DNA of 64,000 nt from Panopea generosa (Eukaryota > Mollusca > Bivalvia > Adapedonta > Hiatellidae), in contig CM055898.1 in assembly GCA_029582155.1 (NCBI GenBank), forward strand, positions 28,206,745-28,270,744. Reading direction: 5' to 3'. The position numbers were made by a program, and so were the translations under genes. The notes beneath the pieces are model-generated. The model ran no database searches, was not told where the DNA came from, and saw only the letters and a program-made list of their open reading frames with translations. Shown here in pieces: positions 22,912 through 34,527 of this stretch (position 1 is its first letter; each line of letters opens with the position of its first letter).

Positions 22912-23055
22912 TTCATGAAGGTATCCAGGTGTTTCAAACACTCTTTCGTCATTGCAGACTATTGTTATATCATCCCAACCTATTCTGAGATTATTATTTA
23001 TAGTATAACGGCTGTGTGGTGGTCGTAAAATGTCGCCGCCGTACATTGGCTCCAT
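22912..23055 (-). CDS. Possible first coding exon of an unrecognised host gene
   Basis: A 48-codon frame begins at an ATG in good context (AACATGG) and ends in phase 0 directly at a GTAAGT donor (22911-22906). The peptide starts MEPMYGGDILRPPHS and ends GYLHE. It is mixed in composition, with Pro, Gly, Trp, Cys and charged residues, unlike the Ile/Phe/Leu-rich chance frames elsewhere in the window. An in-frame TAG lies 33 bases upstream of the ATG. An alternative is an internal exon, since CCAG occurs 11 bases before the ATG. No downstream exon was found in the rest of the window on this strand, so any partner exon would lie beyond 1. No family was recognised. Confidence 0.3.
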
Positions 23056-23502
23056 GTTATTATTACTGGATATAATTTGGTGATAATACTAATGGAACAT
23101 AATATGCCCCTCGTTGTTGTATCACGGAACATGGAAGCACTATAAAAGAAATCAACATAACGCTTCAGAATGTATACAAAAAGTAACCGCTAAACTGCCT
23201 TCTGACATGTTATGGATTTCTTCAAAAAGTAGTAAAGCAATTTATTAGAAATGTGGACTTGGATAGGAAATAACATTTGGGATAACAATTATCAAGTCTG
23301 TAAAATCAACACACCCTTGTCTGTTAATGTCATATCCAAATTATAAAAACCTTATTTAATATTTTGACCAAGATATTGGAAATACAAAAATGAGGGGTTA
23401 GCTGTTCAGTTTAGTATATATATACGTTTATAATTGTTAATAAAATGATTTAACAACAGTAACGTTATTTCACGATTCGCGATATATTATCAATGTTTGC
23501 CC

Positions 23503-23891
23503 TATAAGGCAATATATCAGGATATTTCAAAATTTCAAAATTGACCAAAAACCGTTTTTCCAATATATCATGCCTCTCTATACTCATTGACCCCATAATT
23601 CCAAAATGATATCTATTAAAACATACACAAATAATAAGTTGAAAAGGGGTTTCCTAACTTAGGCTACGCGCCTAGGTTAGACTAAAATAAATTTTCCCGC
23701 TTAAAATGACAACGTATTTTGTGACGTATTAATGGATCACTGGGTTTCATTTTGATCAGTCAAACACGTTTTGGTGGATTTGATATACCAAACAATTCGG
23801 ATTTTATTTATTTATAAATATGAGATGCTTTTAATCCATTATCATATATTTTTTACATTTATTGCATTTTTTCATGATATATTCCCTTTAA
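23503..23891 (-). mobile_element. Family V transposon (copy V2)
   Basis: Inverted relative to V1. The right end is GATATATTCCCTTTAA and the left end is eroded (TATAAGGCAATATATCAGG). The interior includes CGCGCCTAGGTTAGAC, the reverse complement of the V landmark, and matches V1 over most of its length with deletions. Confidence 0.6.
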
Positions 23892-24463
23892 CAACAAGTA
23901 AATGTCGTACTGGTAACAGGAACATGGAGTAAACATTAATGAAATAATATGATCTATGTTCTGTTGTAAGATATAATCGATACAGATGTGTTTACAGCGC
24001 GTGTGCTCTGAGGCGATTTCAATTTGAATTGTTAAAGAAACATCAATATTAGATTTTCTTAAGAAAAAACATCCATGATATTAGATATATTTATTCTAAG
24101 TATGCTGTATGTATGCAATAGGTGAACAACGTTCATAGTAATAGAGGGAGCTAAACGAATCATCACTCTTATTGCAGATTTGCACGACAAACGTTTTTCT
24201 TAATAAAAAACACTATCCAGCTCTTGCATCTACTTGATTTATATATATGCGAATAGTTCTTATATTTTAATAAATACAAGGAGGGGCTTTGTAATAGATC
24301 AGGAACGGAATAATGATAGAGATTAAAAAAGTATCATCATTTGTTCTGATTAATTGTCGTATAATTTCATCGTTGTTATACAAAAACAATAACAAAATCA
24401 TGTCCACCAACAGACCCAGCATTCAAAAGACAGAACCACAACATGAGACTAAACAAACATATA

Positions 24464-24876
24464 CGTCTCACTACACAGTTACGCCCCTTTTTCACCCACG
24501 GTAACATGATTCTGACTATTAAAAAAAGGCCTTTTTTTTACATTTTTTTTAAATATTTTCAAAATGGTTCATAATTGATGTGAGTTTTTGCTGCAGCTGA
24601 ATAGAACAAATGTTTGCATAGTATATACTGCGATAAGACATCACTGGTGTTAAAAAAATGACTTTTAAAGGATTTTAACGTATGCATGTATTTATGAGCA
24701 TTTGAGGACTTCATTTTTAAAAGAAATCGCTGAGTATCACTGCACCATCTTTAAAAAAAAACAAGCTGGGTATACCTTCCTGCTATGAAAAAAACTTCTA
24801 TGTGGAATTCTTTTTTACCATGGAAATCCTAGACCTTATTCTATATAGAACAAAGAACAAAACTGTAAAGGAGACC
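24464..24876 (+). mobile_element. MITE-like element, family T (copy T1)
   Basis: Begins GTCTCACTACACAGTTACGCCCC and runs about 413 bp to AACAAAACTGTAAAGGAGAC, a decayed inverted terminus. The interior (GGTGTTAAAAA, TATTTATGAGCATTTGAGGACTT, CACTGCACC) aligns along its whole length with the inverted copy at 27916-28377. No open frame. Confidence 0.7.
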
Positions 24877-25169
24877 TTAAAGAATGGTGTAACTGCGTTG
24901 GAGCGGTCAGTTATCAAAATAAAATTGAATAGTTGGTGCCTAGTTCATCCATCATCGCTTTTCCCTTAACTATCACTTCATAAAACATTACTGTATCGTG
25001 AGTAGCAAGGTATTTAAACAATAAAGGGCGAATCTACTCTTTAAATAAATCTGCTTATTCCCACATATAAAAAACTATGTTTCTTGTTAGTTCAGACTTT
25101 GTGTTGGACCCCTCTAAACAGAAATCCTGGGTCCGCTCCTGTGTATAACGGATAAAACTAAAATCAATA

Positions 25170-25404
25170 TACTCATTTAATACATTACAAAATAGTTTCA
25201 CTTTTAAGCTGGAAATCTGTTTTAGTCTAACCTAGGCGCATAGCCATAGTTAGGAAATTCCTTTTCAATCTATTACTTTGTCATGTTTAAATATATATAT
25301 TTTGACAGTACGGTGTCAGTGAGTATATATAGACATAATATATCGGGAAAATATGTTTTAAGCCAATTTTAAAAGAATGAAAAATCTTGATAAATTCCCT
25401 TTAA
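25170..25404 (+). mobile_element. Family V transposon (copy V3, left end unclear)
   Basis: Contains TCTAACCTAGGCGCATAGCC, GTCAGTGAGTATATATAGAC and ends ATTCCCTTTAA, matching the right half of V1. The left part is not recognisable, so this is a truncated or strongly diverged copy. Confidence 0.55.
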
Positions 25405-26155
25405 GGTAATACAAGACGGAAAGTAGATCTTAACATTATTTTGTCAAAGAATCCCAAGGTCGTCTTACAATCAAAGACTAACGCCAGGTATATGACTGTA
25501 AAATGGTTAACCTCCAACCATAAAGTATGTGAAAACGTATTCTATAGATGAATTTCAATATTCTCGATACTAAATTTTTAGGGTTTTTTTCTACAAACTT
25601 ATTCGCAAATACTGTGAAATGTCGATATGCACAAAGGGGTCGAAATATAGATATTATACGTAGGTAAAAGATTATTTTTTGATTTTCCAACAGAATAAAT
25701 TTTTCGGTAACAGAGCGCATAATTTAATTGCCAAGAAGCCAATAAGTGATTTATGACCAAGTCGTACGCAACGTACAGTCTCTATTACCTTAAGACAAAA
25801 TATCGTGATACGGTCATAATCAAACTATATAACCAAAGAACCCACTTTTGACGGTATATACATAATAAATCATTGGTAAGACACAACTACTTATATTCTT
25901 ATTGTCTACAAAAAATGACTAAAACACTACAACTGCCGATTATTAAAAATAATACAGAAACAGTGTTTGTAATATCTTGTTTAGTCCTACAATCCTAGAA
26001 AATATATTCCAATGATGAAAACCTTAACCGAATGTCAAGTGTTTGTTTCGAAAGAAACTTGCAGTTTCTGCGTGAAGTGCGTGTCATCTGACCGATAGGT
26101 AACTCAGTTATTAGTACCGTCTTCAGTATCTGAACCGAGAGACTGTAAAGGTATA
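25405..26155. other. AT-rich sequence, nothing recognised
   Basis: Contains short open frames only. No repeat family or exon signal was recognised. Confidence 0.4.
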
Positions 26156-26159
26156 ACCT

Positions 26160-26573
26160 ACCAACTATCTCCTCTCAGTGACTCAGCAAAATTCTTGCGC
26201 CTAGGAAATGAGGACTGTGTAAATTTGTTACGTAATTTTGTAAAAATGCTTAAAATAGTCAGGTTGTTTTTGTACATATGAGACCACTGGTACATTTTCA
26301 TTAGTCCTGCCGAGTTTGGATGACATTTTATGATTTTGGGTAAAGTTATAACATATTTGAAGATGCGGAGTGATACATGGCAACATATTGACAATAAATG
26401 TCGAAATGAAAGGGCGTCATCAAACCATGGATGTTGTGAAAAAGTCAACCTCATGTTTTTTTCTGTATCTATTGAAACAAAAAGCTTTAAGAACCATTTT
26501 CAACGTGTTCAGTGATTCAGATGTGCATTTCTTTATATGTAGAAAAGTGCAAAATCAATTGGAATGCGAGACG
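26160..26573 (+). mobile_element. Element Z (copy Z3)
   Basis: Aligned by eye with 57361-57795 and, inverted, 52452-52852. Shared landmarks are AAGATGCG-AGTGATACA, AACCATGG/AACCATAG...TTGTGAAAAA, and a right end GCGAGACG. The left end is worn. Short open frames occur in both orientations but none is shared between copies, so a coding origin is not shown. Confidence 0.55.
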
Positions 26574-26579
26574 TGATCA

Positions 26580-27910
26580 AACCAATAATTACTGTCCTTT
26601 CATTACGTAGCTATATAAAGTTTCACCATGATATGAGTAGCAATTTTGTAGCCATTTTCCTACTTTCTATAATAGTGCAATGCAGAACTTTGTCAACTAA
26701 ACTGCCGTCTGCAGTGCTTTTAACTGCCGATTTGTCGAACAGAGTTAGCAAAACATCAATTACCTAATCCCAGGCCTGTATTAACTAAAATATAGTCATT
26801 TATTTCAGTGGAAAACACTAGCACATATCTATGTAGGTCTGAATCACAGCGGACTTGTCTGTATCAGTTACAATACTTAATGTTATAATGCCACATGTGA
26901 GGCTTGCTGTCTGTCTGGTCACAAATGATGATGTAACGGCCAGCTGCTGCAAGTTTTTTGCTTACAACAGAAAAGGTAAGGGATGTCACTATAGATATCA
27001 CTGACTGTCTGCAAAAACATCAATGATTGACAATGCTTCTGCTGGATTTATTTTTATAGTAGTAATCGACAGAGACAGAGGATGGAAACTTAAAAAAATA
27101 CATTAGAAGTAAGGGAATATACAAGAACGCATTTGTCATTTCACCAGAGAATTCAAGAGAAATAATAATAATATATGAGACAAAAGTATATATAGCTTTA
27201 CAGAAGAAATATTCATATGTGTGACGTAACTCTTTCATTGAATTTGTTGTTTTAAACGCGCGTTTTAATCAACCCCTGCATAACGATTAGATGTTAAGGT
27301 AATATAAATTGCGTTTTATCCGTATTAAAGCTATACTCTTATCACAGGAAATAAAATCAGTCATCTAAAAATGTTATTTAAAACATTTTTCAATTAATAT
27401 TGACTTTTTATAAGGACAAACGGTGAAAATCGGCCGAAAATCACGAACCGCTAGGGGGTGCTGTTGACGAGATTCTGCAGGATTATTTAAAAAAAAAATT
27501 AAAACAAAAAATGATACTTCATAGTATAAGTTTCAATATATTACGCTAGATGTAAAAAAATTCACGGAATGCCGCGAATTACCTTAAACTTGTACAAACT
27601 TTAATTTGATTTTCGTTGATGACAGTTTGGGATATTCGTCCAATTTAGAATATTCGTCTCAATTTTGTTTAAGGCGATTTAAAATCCATTTATATTTTAT
27701 TGTTGCAATTTGATAAAACTTTATAAATCATTGCATTATATGCCACTTTATTATCTAACTACAGACATTATGTTAATATGTAAATAATAATTTGCTTCTC
27801 AAATTATTTTTCGAACCTTACGCAGCTTACACGTAGATTTCCTTGAGATAGTACTGAAATTCATAGCACGATATGATTGACGATGGTTGTATTGAGATTT
27901 ACAGTGAACA
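26580..27910. other. AT-rich sequence, nothing recognised
   Basis: No repeat family, RNA gene or exon with splice signals was recognised. Confidence 0.4.
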
Positions 27911-27915
27911 TACAG

Positions 27916-28377
27916 GCCTCACTACACAGTTCAATTTTGTTCTTTGTTCTATATAAAATAAGGTCTAGGATTTCACTGCTAAAAAAAGAATTCCACATAA
28001 ATTTTTTTTTTAAATATTTATTTTTCATAGCAGGAATGTATACACACGTAAATATGCACAATAACTGGTAGGTTGTCCACGTTGATTTTTAAAAAGAGGG
28101 TGCAGTGACACCATGAGTTTATTGAAAAAATAAGTCCTCAAATGCTCATAAATTTATGCATATGTTGAAATCCTATGAAAATCACATTTTTAACACCAGC
28201 GATGACTTATTGCAGTAGATGCTATGCCAACTTTTGCTCTACTCATCTGCAGCAAGAAATCACAGCCACTACGAACCATTTTGAAATTATTTCCTAACCA
28301 AAGTACATATGCCTATTTTTTAAGAATAAGAATCTTGCTACCGTGTAAAAAAAGGGGGCGTAACTCTGTAGTGAGAC
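27916..28377 (-). mobile_element. MITE-like element, family T (copy T2)
   Basis: About 462 bp with inverted termini: CCTCACTACACAGTT on the left, and CGTCTCACTACAGAGTTACG when read inward from 28378. It is the reverse complement of T1 throughout. The termini are better kept here than in T1. No clear target-site duplication was found. Confidence 0.7.
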
Positions 28378-28468
28378 GCACAGTGGATGAAACCAGTTAA
28401 AGGATAACACTTATTTATGATTGTAACAGCATACTCAGATAACACTAGAAGTCTGCCTGGGTAGAATC

Positions 28469-28594
28469 AGGGCTGCGTTCAGCACCTTTTAACAACAAAC
28501 ACGTTTAACGCCTGGTTCCCTAAAGCTGTCGCGTACTGCGTGCTAGTATGAGGTTAGGTCAAAGCCAAACGTTTAACCGAATGAACGCAGCCCT
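28469..28594. mobile_element. 126 bp MITE-like element with 13 bp perfect termini
   Basis: AGGGCTGCGTTCA (28469-28481) is repeated exactly inverted as TGAACGCAGCCCT (28582-28594), with further partial pairing inside (CGTTTAAC and GTTTAACC). AGGCTGCGTTCCGCACGG at 53415 resembles one end of the same family. It ends only 23 bp before the 108 bp satellite. Confidence 0.6.
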
Positions 28595-28617
28595 CTTCTG
28601 AGCATATGCGGATAAAG

Positions 28618-31600
28618 GACAACACATTACCGATGATCTACTAGTGGGCAACGCGCTCCGCATCAAGCATAAAGATGTCTACAATGTATAAGATTGTAAC
28701 GTATGACAAGAGGATGTAACAATTTGACAACACATTACCGATTATCTACTAGTGGGCAACGCGCTCCCCATCAATCATAAAGATGTCTACAATGTATAAG
28801 ATTGTAACGTATGACAAGAGGATGTAACTATTTGACAACACATTACCGATGATCTACCAGTGGGCAACGCGCTCCGCATCAAGCATAAAGATGTTTACAG
28901 TATATAAGATTGTAACGTATGACAAGAGGATGTAACTATTTGACAACACATTACCGATGATCTACTCTACCAGTGGGCAACGCGCTCCGCATCAAGCATA
29001 AAGATGTTTACAGTATATAAGATTGTAACGTATGACAAGAGGATGTAACTATTGGACAACACATTACCGATGATCTACTAGTGGGCAACGCGCTTCGCAT
29101 CAAGCATAAAGATGTCTACAATGTATAAGATTGTAACGTATGACAAGAGGATGTAATAATTTGACAACACATTACCGATGATCTACCAGTGGGCAACGCG
29201 CTCCGCATCAAGCATAAAGATGTTTACAGTATATAAGATTGTAACGTATGACAAGAGGATGTAACTATTTGACAACACATTACCGATGATCTACTCTACC
29301 AGTGAGCAACGCGCTCCGCATCAAGCATAAAGATGTTTACAGTATATAAGATTGTAACGTATGACAAGAGGATGTAACTATTGGACAACACATTACCGAT
29401 GATCTACTAGTGGGCAACGCGCTCCGCATCAAGCATAAAGATGTCTACAATGTATAAGATTGTAACATATGACAAGAGGATTTAACTATTTGACAACACA
29501 TTACCGATGATCTACCAGTGGGCAACGCGCTCCGCATCAAGCATAAAGATGTTTACAGTATATAAGATTGTAACGTATGACAAGAGGATGTAACTATTGG
29601 ACAACACATTACCGATGATCTACTAGTGGGCAACGCGCTCCGCATCAAGCATAAAGATGTCTACAATGTATAAGATTGTAACGTATGACAAGAGGATGTA
29701 ACTATTTGACAACACATTACCGATGATCTACCAGTGGGCAACGCACTCCGCATCAAGCATAAAGATGTTTACAGTATATAAGATTGTAACGTATGACAAG
29801 AGGATGTAACTATTTGACAACACATTACCGATGATCTACCAGTGGGCAACGCGCTCCGCATCAAGCATAAAGATGTTTACAGTATATAAGATTGTAACGT
29901 ATGACAAGAGGATGTAACTATTTGACAACACATTACCGATGATCTACCAGTGGGCAACGCGCTCCGCATCAAGCATAAAGATGTTTACAGTATATAAGAT
30001 TGTAACGTATGACAAGAGGATGTAACTATTGGACAACACATTACCGATGATCTACTAGTGGGCAACGCGCTCCGCATCAATCATAAAGATGTCTACAATG
30101 TATAAGATTGTAACGTATGACAAGAGGATGTAACTATTTGACAACACATTACCGATGATCTACCAGTGGGCAATGCGCTCTGCATCAAGCATAAAGATGT
30201 CTACAATGTATAAGATTGTAACGTATGACAAGAGGATGTAACTATTGGACAACACATTACCGGTGATCTACTAGTGGGCAACGTGCTCCGCATCAATCAT
30301 AAAGATGTCTACAATGTATAAGATTGTAACGTATGACAAGAGGATGTAACTATTGGACAACACATTACCGATGATCTACCGGTAGGCAACGCGCTCCACA
30401 TCAATCATAAATATGTCTACAATGTATAAGATTGTAACGTATGACAAGAGGATGTAACTATTGGACAACACATTACCACTGATCTGTCAGTGAGCAACGC
30501 GCTCCGCATCAATCATAAATATGTCTACAATGTATAAGATTGTAACGTATGACAAGAGGATGTAGCTATTGGACAACACATTATCGATGATCTGTCAGTG
30601 GGCAACGCGCTTCGCATCAATCATATAGATGTCTACAATATATAAATTGTAACATATGACAAGAGGATGTAACTATTCGAAAACACATTACCGATGATCT
30701 ACTAGTGGGCAACGCGCTCCGCATCAAGCATAAAGATGTCTACAATGTATAAGATTGTAACGTATGACAAGAGGATGTAATAATTTGACAACACATTACC
30801 GATGATCTACCAGTGGGCAACGCACTCCGCATCAAGCATAAAGATGTTTACAGTATATAAGATTGTAACGTATGACAAGAGGATGTAACTATTTGACAAC
30901 ACATTACCGATGATCTACCAGTGGGCAACGCGCTCCGCATCAAGCATAAAGATGTTTACAGTATATAAGATTGTAACGTATGACAAGAGGATGTAACTAT
31001 TTGACAACACATTACCGATGATCTACCAGTGGGCAACGCGCTCCGCATCAAGCATAAAGATGTTTACAGTATATAAGATTGTAACGTATGACAAGAGGAT
31101 GTAACTATTGGACAACACATTACCGATGATCTACTAGTGGGCAACGCGCTCCGCATCAATCATAAAGATGTCTACAATGTATAAGATTGTAACGTATGAC
31201 AAGAGGATGTAACTATTTGACAACACATTACCGATGATCTACCAGTGGGCAATGCGCTCTGCATCAAGCATAAAGATGTCTACAATGTATAAGATTGTAA
31301 CGTATGACAAGAGGATGTAACTATTGGACAACACATTACCGGTGATCTACTAGTGGGCAACGTGCTCCGCATCAATCATAAAGATGTCTACAATGTATAA
31401 GATTGTAACGTATGACAAGAGGATGTAACTATTGGACAACACATTACCGATGATCTACCGGTAGGCAACGCGCTCCACATCAATCATAAATATGTCTACA
31501 ATGTATAAGATTGTAACGTATGACAAGAGGATGTAACTATTGGACAACACATTACCACTGATCTGTCAGTGAGCAACGCGCTCCGCATCAATCATAAATA

Positions 31601-32092
31601 TGTCTACAATGTATAAGATTGTAACGTATGACAAGAGGATGTAGCTATTGGACAACACATTATCGATGATCTGTCAGTGGGCAACGCGCTTCGCATCAAT
31701 CATATAGATGTCTACAATATATAAATTGTAACATATGACAAGAGGATGTAACTATTCGAAAACACATTACCGATGATCTACTAGTGGGCAACGCGCTCCG
31801 CATCAATCATAAAGATGTCTACAATGTTTAAGATTGTAACGTATGACAAGAGGATGTAATTATTGGATAACACATTACCGATGATCTACCTGTGGGCAAC
31901 GCGCTCCGCATCAATTATAAAGATGTCAACAATGTATAAGATTGTAACGTATGACAAGAGAATGTAACTTTTGGACAATACATTACCGATGATCTACCAG
32001 CGGACAACGCGCTCCGCATCAATGATAAAGATGTCTACAGTATATAACATTGTAACGTATGACAAAAGAATATAACTTTTGGACAATACATT
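28618..32092. repeat. Satellite A: 108 bp monomer, about 32 copies
   Basis: Monomers start GACAACACATTACCGATGAT and contain CAACGCGCTCCGCATCAA and TGTAACGTATGACAAGAGGA. Starts at 28618, 28726 and 28834 give the 108 bp period. Two monomers carry a 5 bp TCTAC insertion and recur 329 bp apart. A block of about ten monomers (29704-30782) is repeated at 30783-31806 or slightly further, with an offset of 1,079 bp. The last units decay toward 32092. No transcript or open frame is implied. Confidence 0.97.
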
Positions 32093-32097
32093 TGCAT

Positions 32098-32262
32098 TGC
32101 ACAATTAAATTCGTTTATAATAAACAAAACTAAAGTAATAAATAACAACTTAACATGACATAAAATCTTGCATAATTAAATTCGTTCACGATTAACACAA
32201 ATATTAATGTATTATTACTTCACACGAAATCAAATCTTGTACAATTAAATTCGTTTACAGTT
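32098..32262. repeat. Three degenerate units of about 70 bp
   Basis: AATTAAATTCGTT recurs at about 32102, 32175 and 32243, each preceded by TGCAT, TTGCAT or TTGTAC. This short, unrelated tandem directly follows satellite A. Confidence 0.65.
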
Positions 32263-32488
32263 ACCCAAGAAGGGATCATAAACTTCGTGATTTACTGCTG
32301 GAGAACTCAAAATGAAATGCAGACCAGTTATTTAGAAGATAATCGTTATATATTTAAACCGGTGCTTCCCCTTTACGCGAGACCTTTCATTTACAGCGAC
32401 ATTAAGACTTTCAAAATTATAGTGGCGGCGTGCGGGTACGTGCGTGTTCGCTAGTATGTGAATTATATATAGATATTGTGTCTATGGT

Positions 32489-32570
32489 TTGCATTATAGT
32501 TTGGCGCGCTTACCACAATCTGATCTGTACATTTATGTCTGGTTGTTCACAAATAATTATCTCCATAAAT
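32489..32570 (-). repeat. Inverted copy of the 2886-3080 foldback arm
   Basis: Read inverted it gives GGAGATAATTATTTGTGAA followed by a CCAGACAT...GTACAGATCAGATTGTGG stretch, which parallels 2888-2945. Confidence 0.55.
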
Positions 32571-32574
32571 ATAA

Positions 32575-34410
32575 ATATATGTGTATCACACATTGTTGAT
32601 ATGCATCTGAAAATATCCCAAAAATCGGAGATTCCGTTGTTGTGATTTCATTTTTCTTACTTTATGAAATAAAATACATATCATTTCACTGTGTCTTCAT
32701 GATCCAACGGGTTTCTAATTATGTCCTTAACTGGATCCTTCTCATTTAAAACTATCCGTTCATGTATGTAAAGTGTCCGTATCTCCATATATATATATAT
32801 ATTGTATAACATATTTTAGAAATATATATCGTTCAAACTTACCACTAACACCGTTTCAATAATTGAAAAAGTTGAATAATTCAGGTGATAATATTGTTAT
32901 TATTCTCTGAATTTGCATTATTTCATTTTTGAACTTCAAATATATAAAACAATTAAATAGTTGATTCTGATAATAAACTTTCGACTGAGGGACAGTAACA
33001 ATAAACATAACTGACAATGTCATTAAACCAAATGTTTTTTATCGCGTTCCAACTGAAATATTGTCAGTTTCCATTTTTCGAAAACACTTTCTGACAAGAA
33101 CCAATAATTACTAAATTTTGAAAATTATTAACCACGTGTACACATTTGAGATCAAAAGCGATCATGACCCATTTCTTAATCGATCATGCATATTGAGCTG
33201 GTTGCCCACGCAAGTGCCTAATTATTGCAATAACGAAATAAGTCAAATGATATGTTCTTGTTTATGACGGATCTAGGCGAATTCCCGATAACAATTCGGA
33301 GAATATTTATTGCACATGTCAAAGAATGAGACATCAAAACACAGCGGCAAGAGGAACGTAGTTCTTCTTTCAAATAATAATATTTTTTCCAATATTAATC
33401 AACAAAAATTGCGTTTTGTATAGATTAAGCAACGACTTTGTTAAGAAATTAAACATACGTACATGCTTTTGGATAAGATGACATAATACCATATAGAGAC
33501 GCAATACTCTTTTGTATAATTATCAAACAGGACTGTTTTCTCATTCCTCTCAATTATACTTTCTTGTGTGTGTGTTTTTCTTGAATCCCACTAAGATATA
33601 TCCCCCTTTCCTTAGAAAAGTGTGATGTCATACTAACACGTGATTTTGTATGAGTGTGTGGATTATAAGTCGACTCTAAAGTGAAATCTCTCACAACGGT
33701 TAAATGGTAGAGGTGTTTTATATGGTATTTTGTTACGATAGATTACCGTTATAATTATTATTTATAATACTGTTTATAACTCGATCATATATGTGCCATA
33801 ATACGGCAGATCTGACATATTTACTCGAAATAATGTGTTTTCGAGCAAGTAAGTATAGTCGTAAACATATTAAAAAGTGTTTATATCCTGATTTATAGTT
33901 TAGTTTAAATAAAACACAAATGTCGTTAAACTGTTTTAATTCAAAGAAGAAAGAGTACTGATAGAACTGGGTCCGATATCACTTATTATATCAGGTTGAG
34001 ATGTACTCAACCCGAAAATTTTAATTTCTCTAAATGATTACTTTAACCCTTTACACATGAAATGACCACACAGAATTGAACTCAAAACAAATCCTTACTC
34101 TTTTGTAAAAGATAACATGCAAAAGTATCAGTGTAAATCAAGTTATAGCATTTAAAAGATTTGATCTGAGGAAAATCGCAAGTTGAGATGTTTAGTTAAA
34201 CCGGGGTCTGTTCATTTATTGATTGACATTCTGTTTCCATGTAACCCACATAACAACGCACTTAGTTCAAAAATATTAGTTCATTATCATACTTCACGCA
34301 AAACACTTATATTAAGGTACATGTATAAGCAGCCCAAGTTCTGTTGTGAAGGGAACATTTCAACGGTTTGTCATACATAGAAATACCCAATAAAAGAAAA
34401 CAAAATTACA
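32575..34410. other. AT-rich sequence, nothing recognised
   Basis: No repeat, RNA gene or exon signal was recognised. Confidence 0.4.
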
Positions 34411-34527
34411 CTGCACTAACATCTGCAGTGCCAAAATATTATTACAAAAGTAGGGTCAATGGGTTTATCCAACGGATTTGTTTCAATCTGTGTACAATGT
34501 TGACAAAGTGATAGTAAGCATAAACAA

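Noticed and set aside
26158..26454. 98-codon minus-strand frame
   Set aside because: It lies inside element Z3 and is not conserved in Z1 or Z2.
28618..32092. CRISPR-like regular spacing
   Set aside because: The whole 108 bp unit is repeated. There is no short constant repeat alternating with unique spacers, and the context is a eukaryotic satellite.
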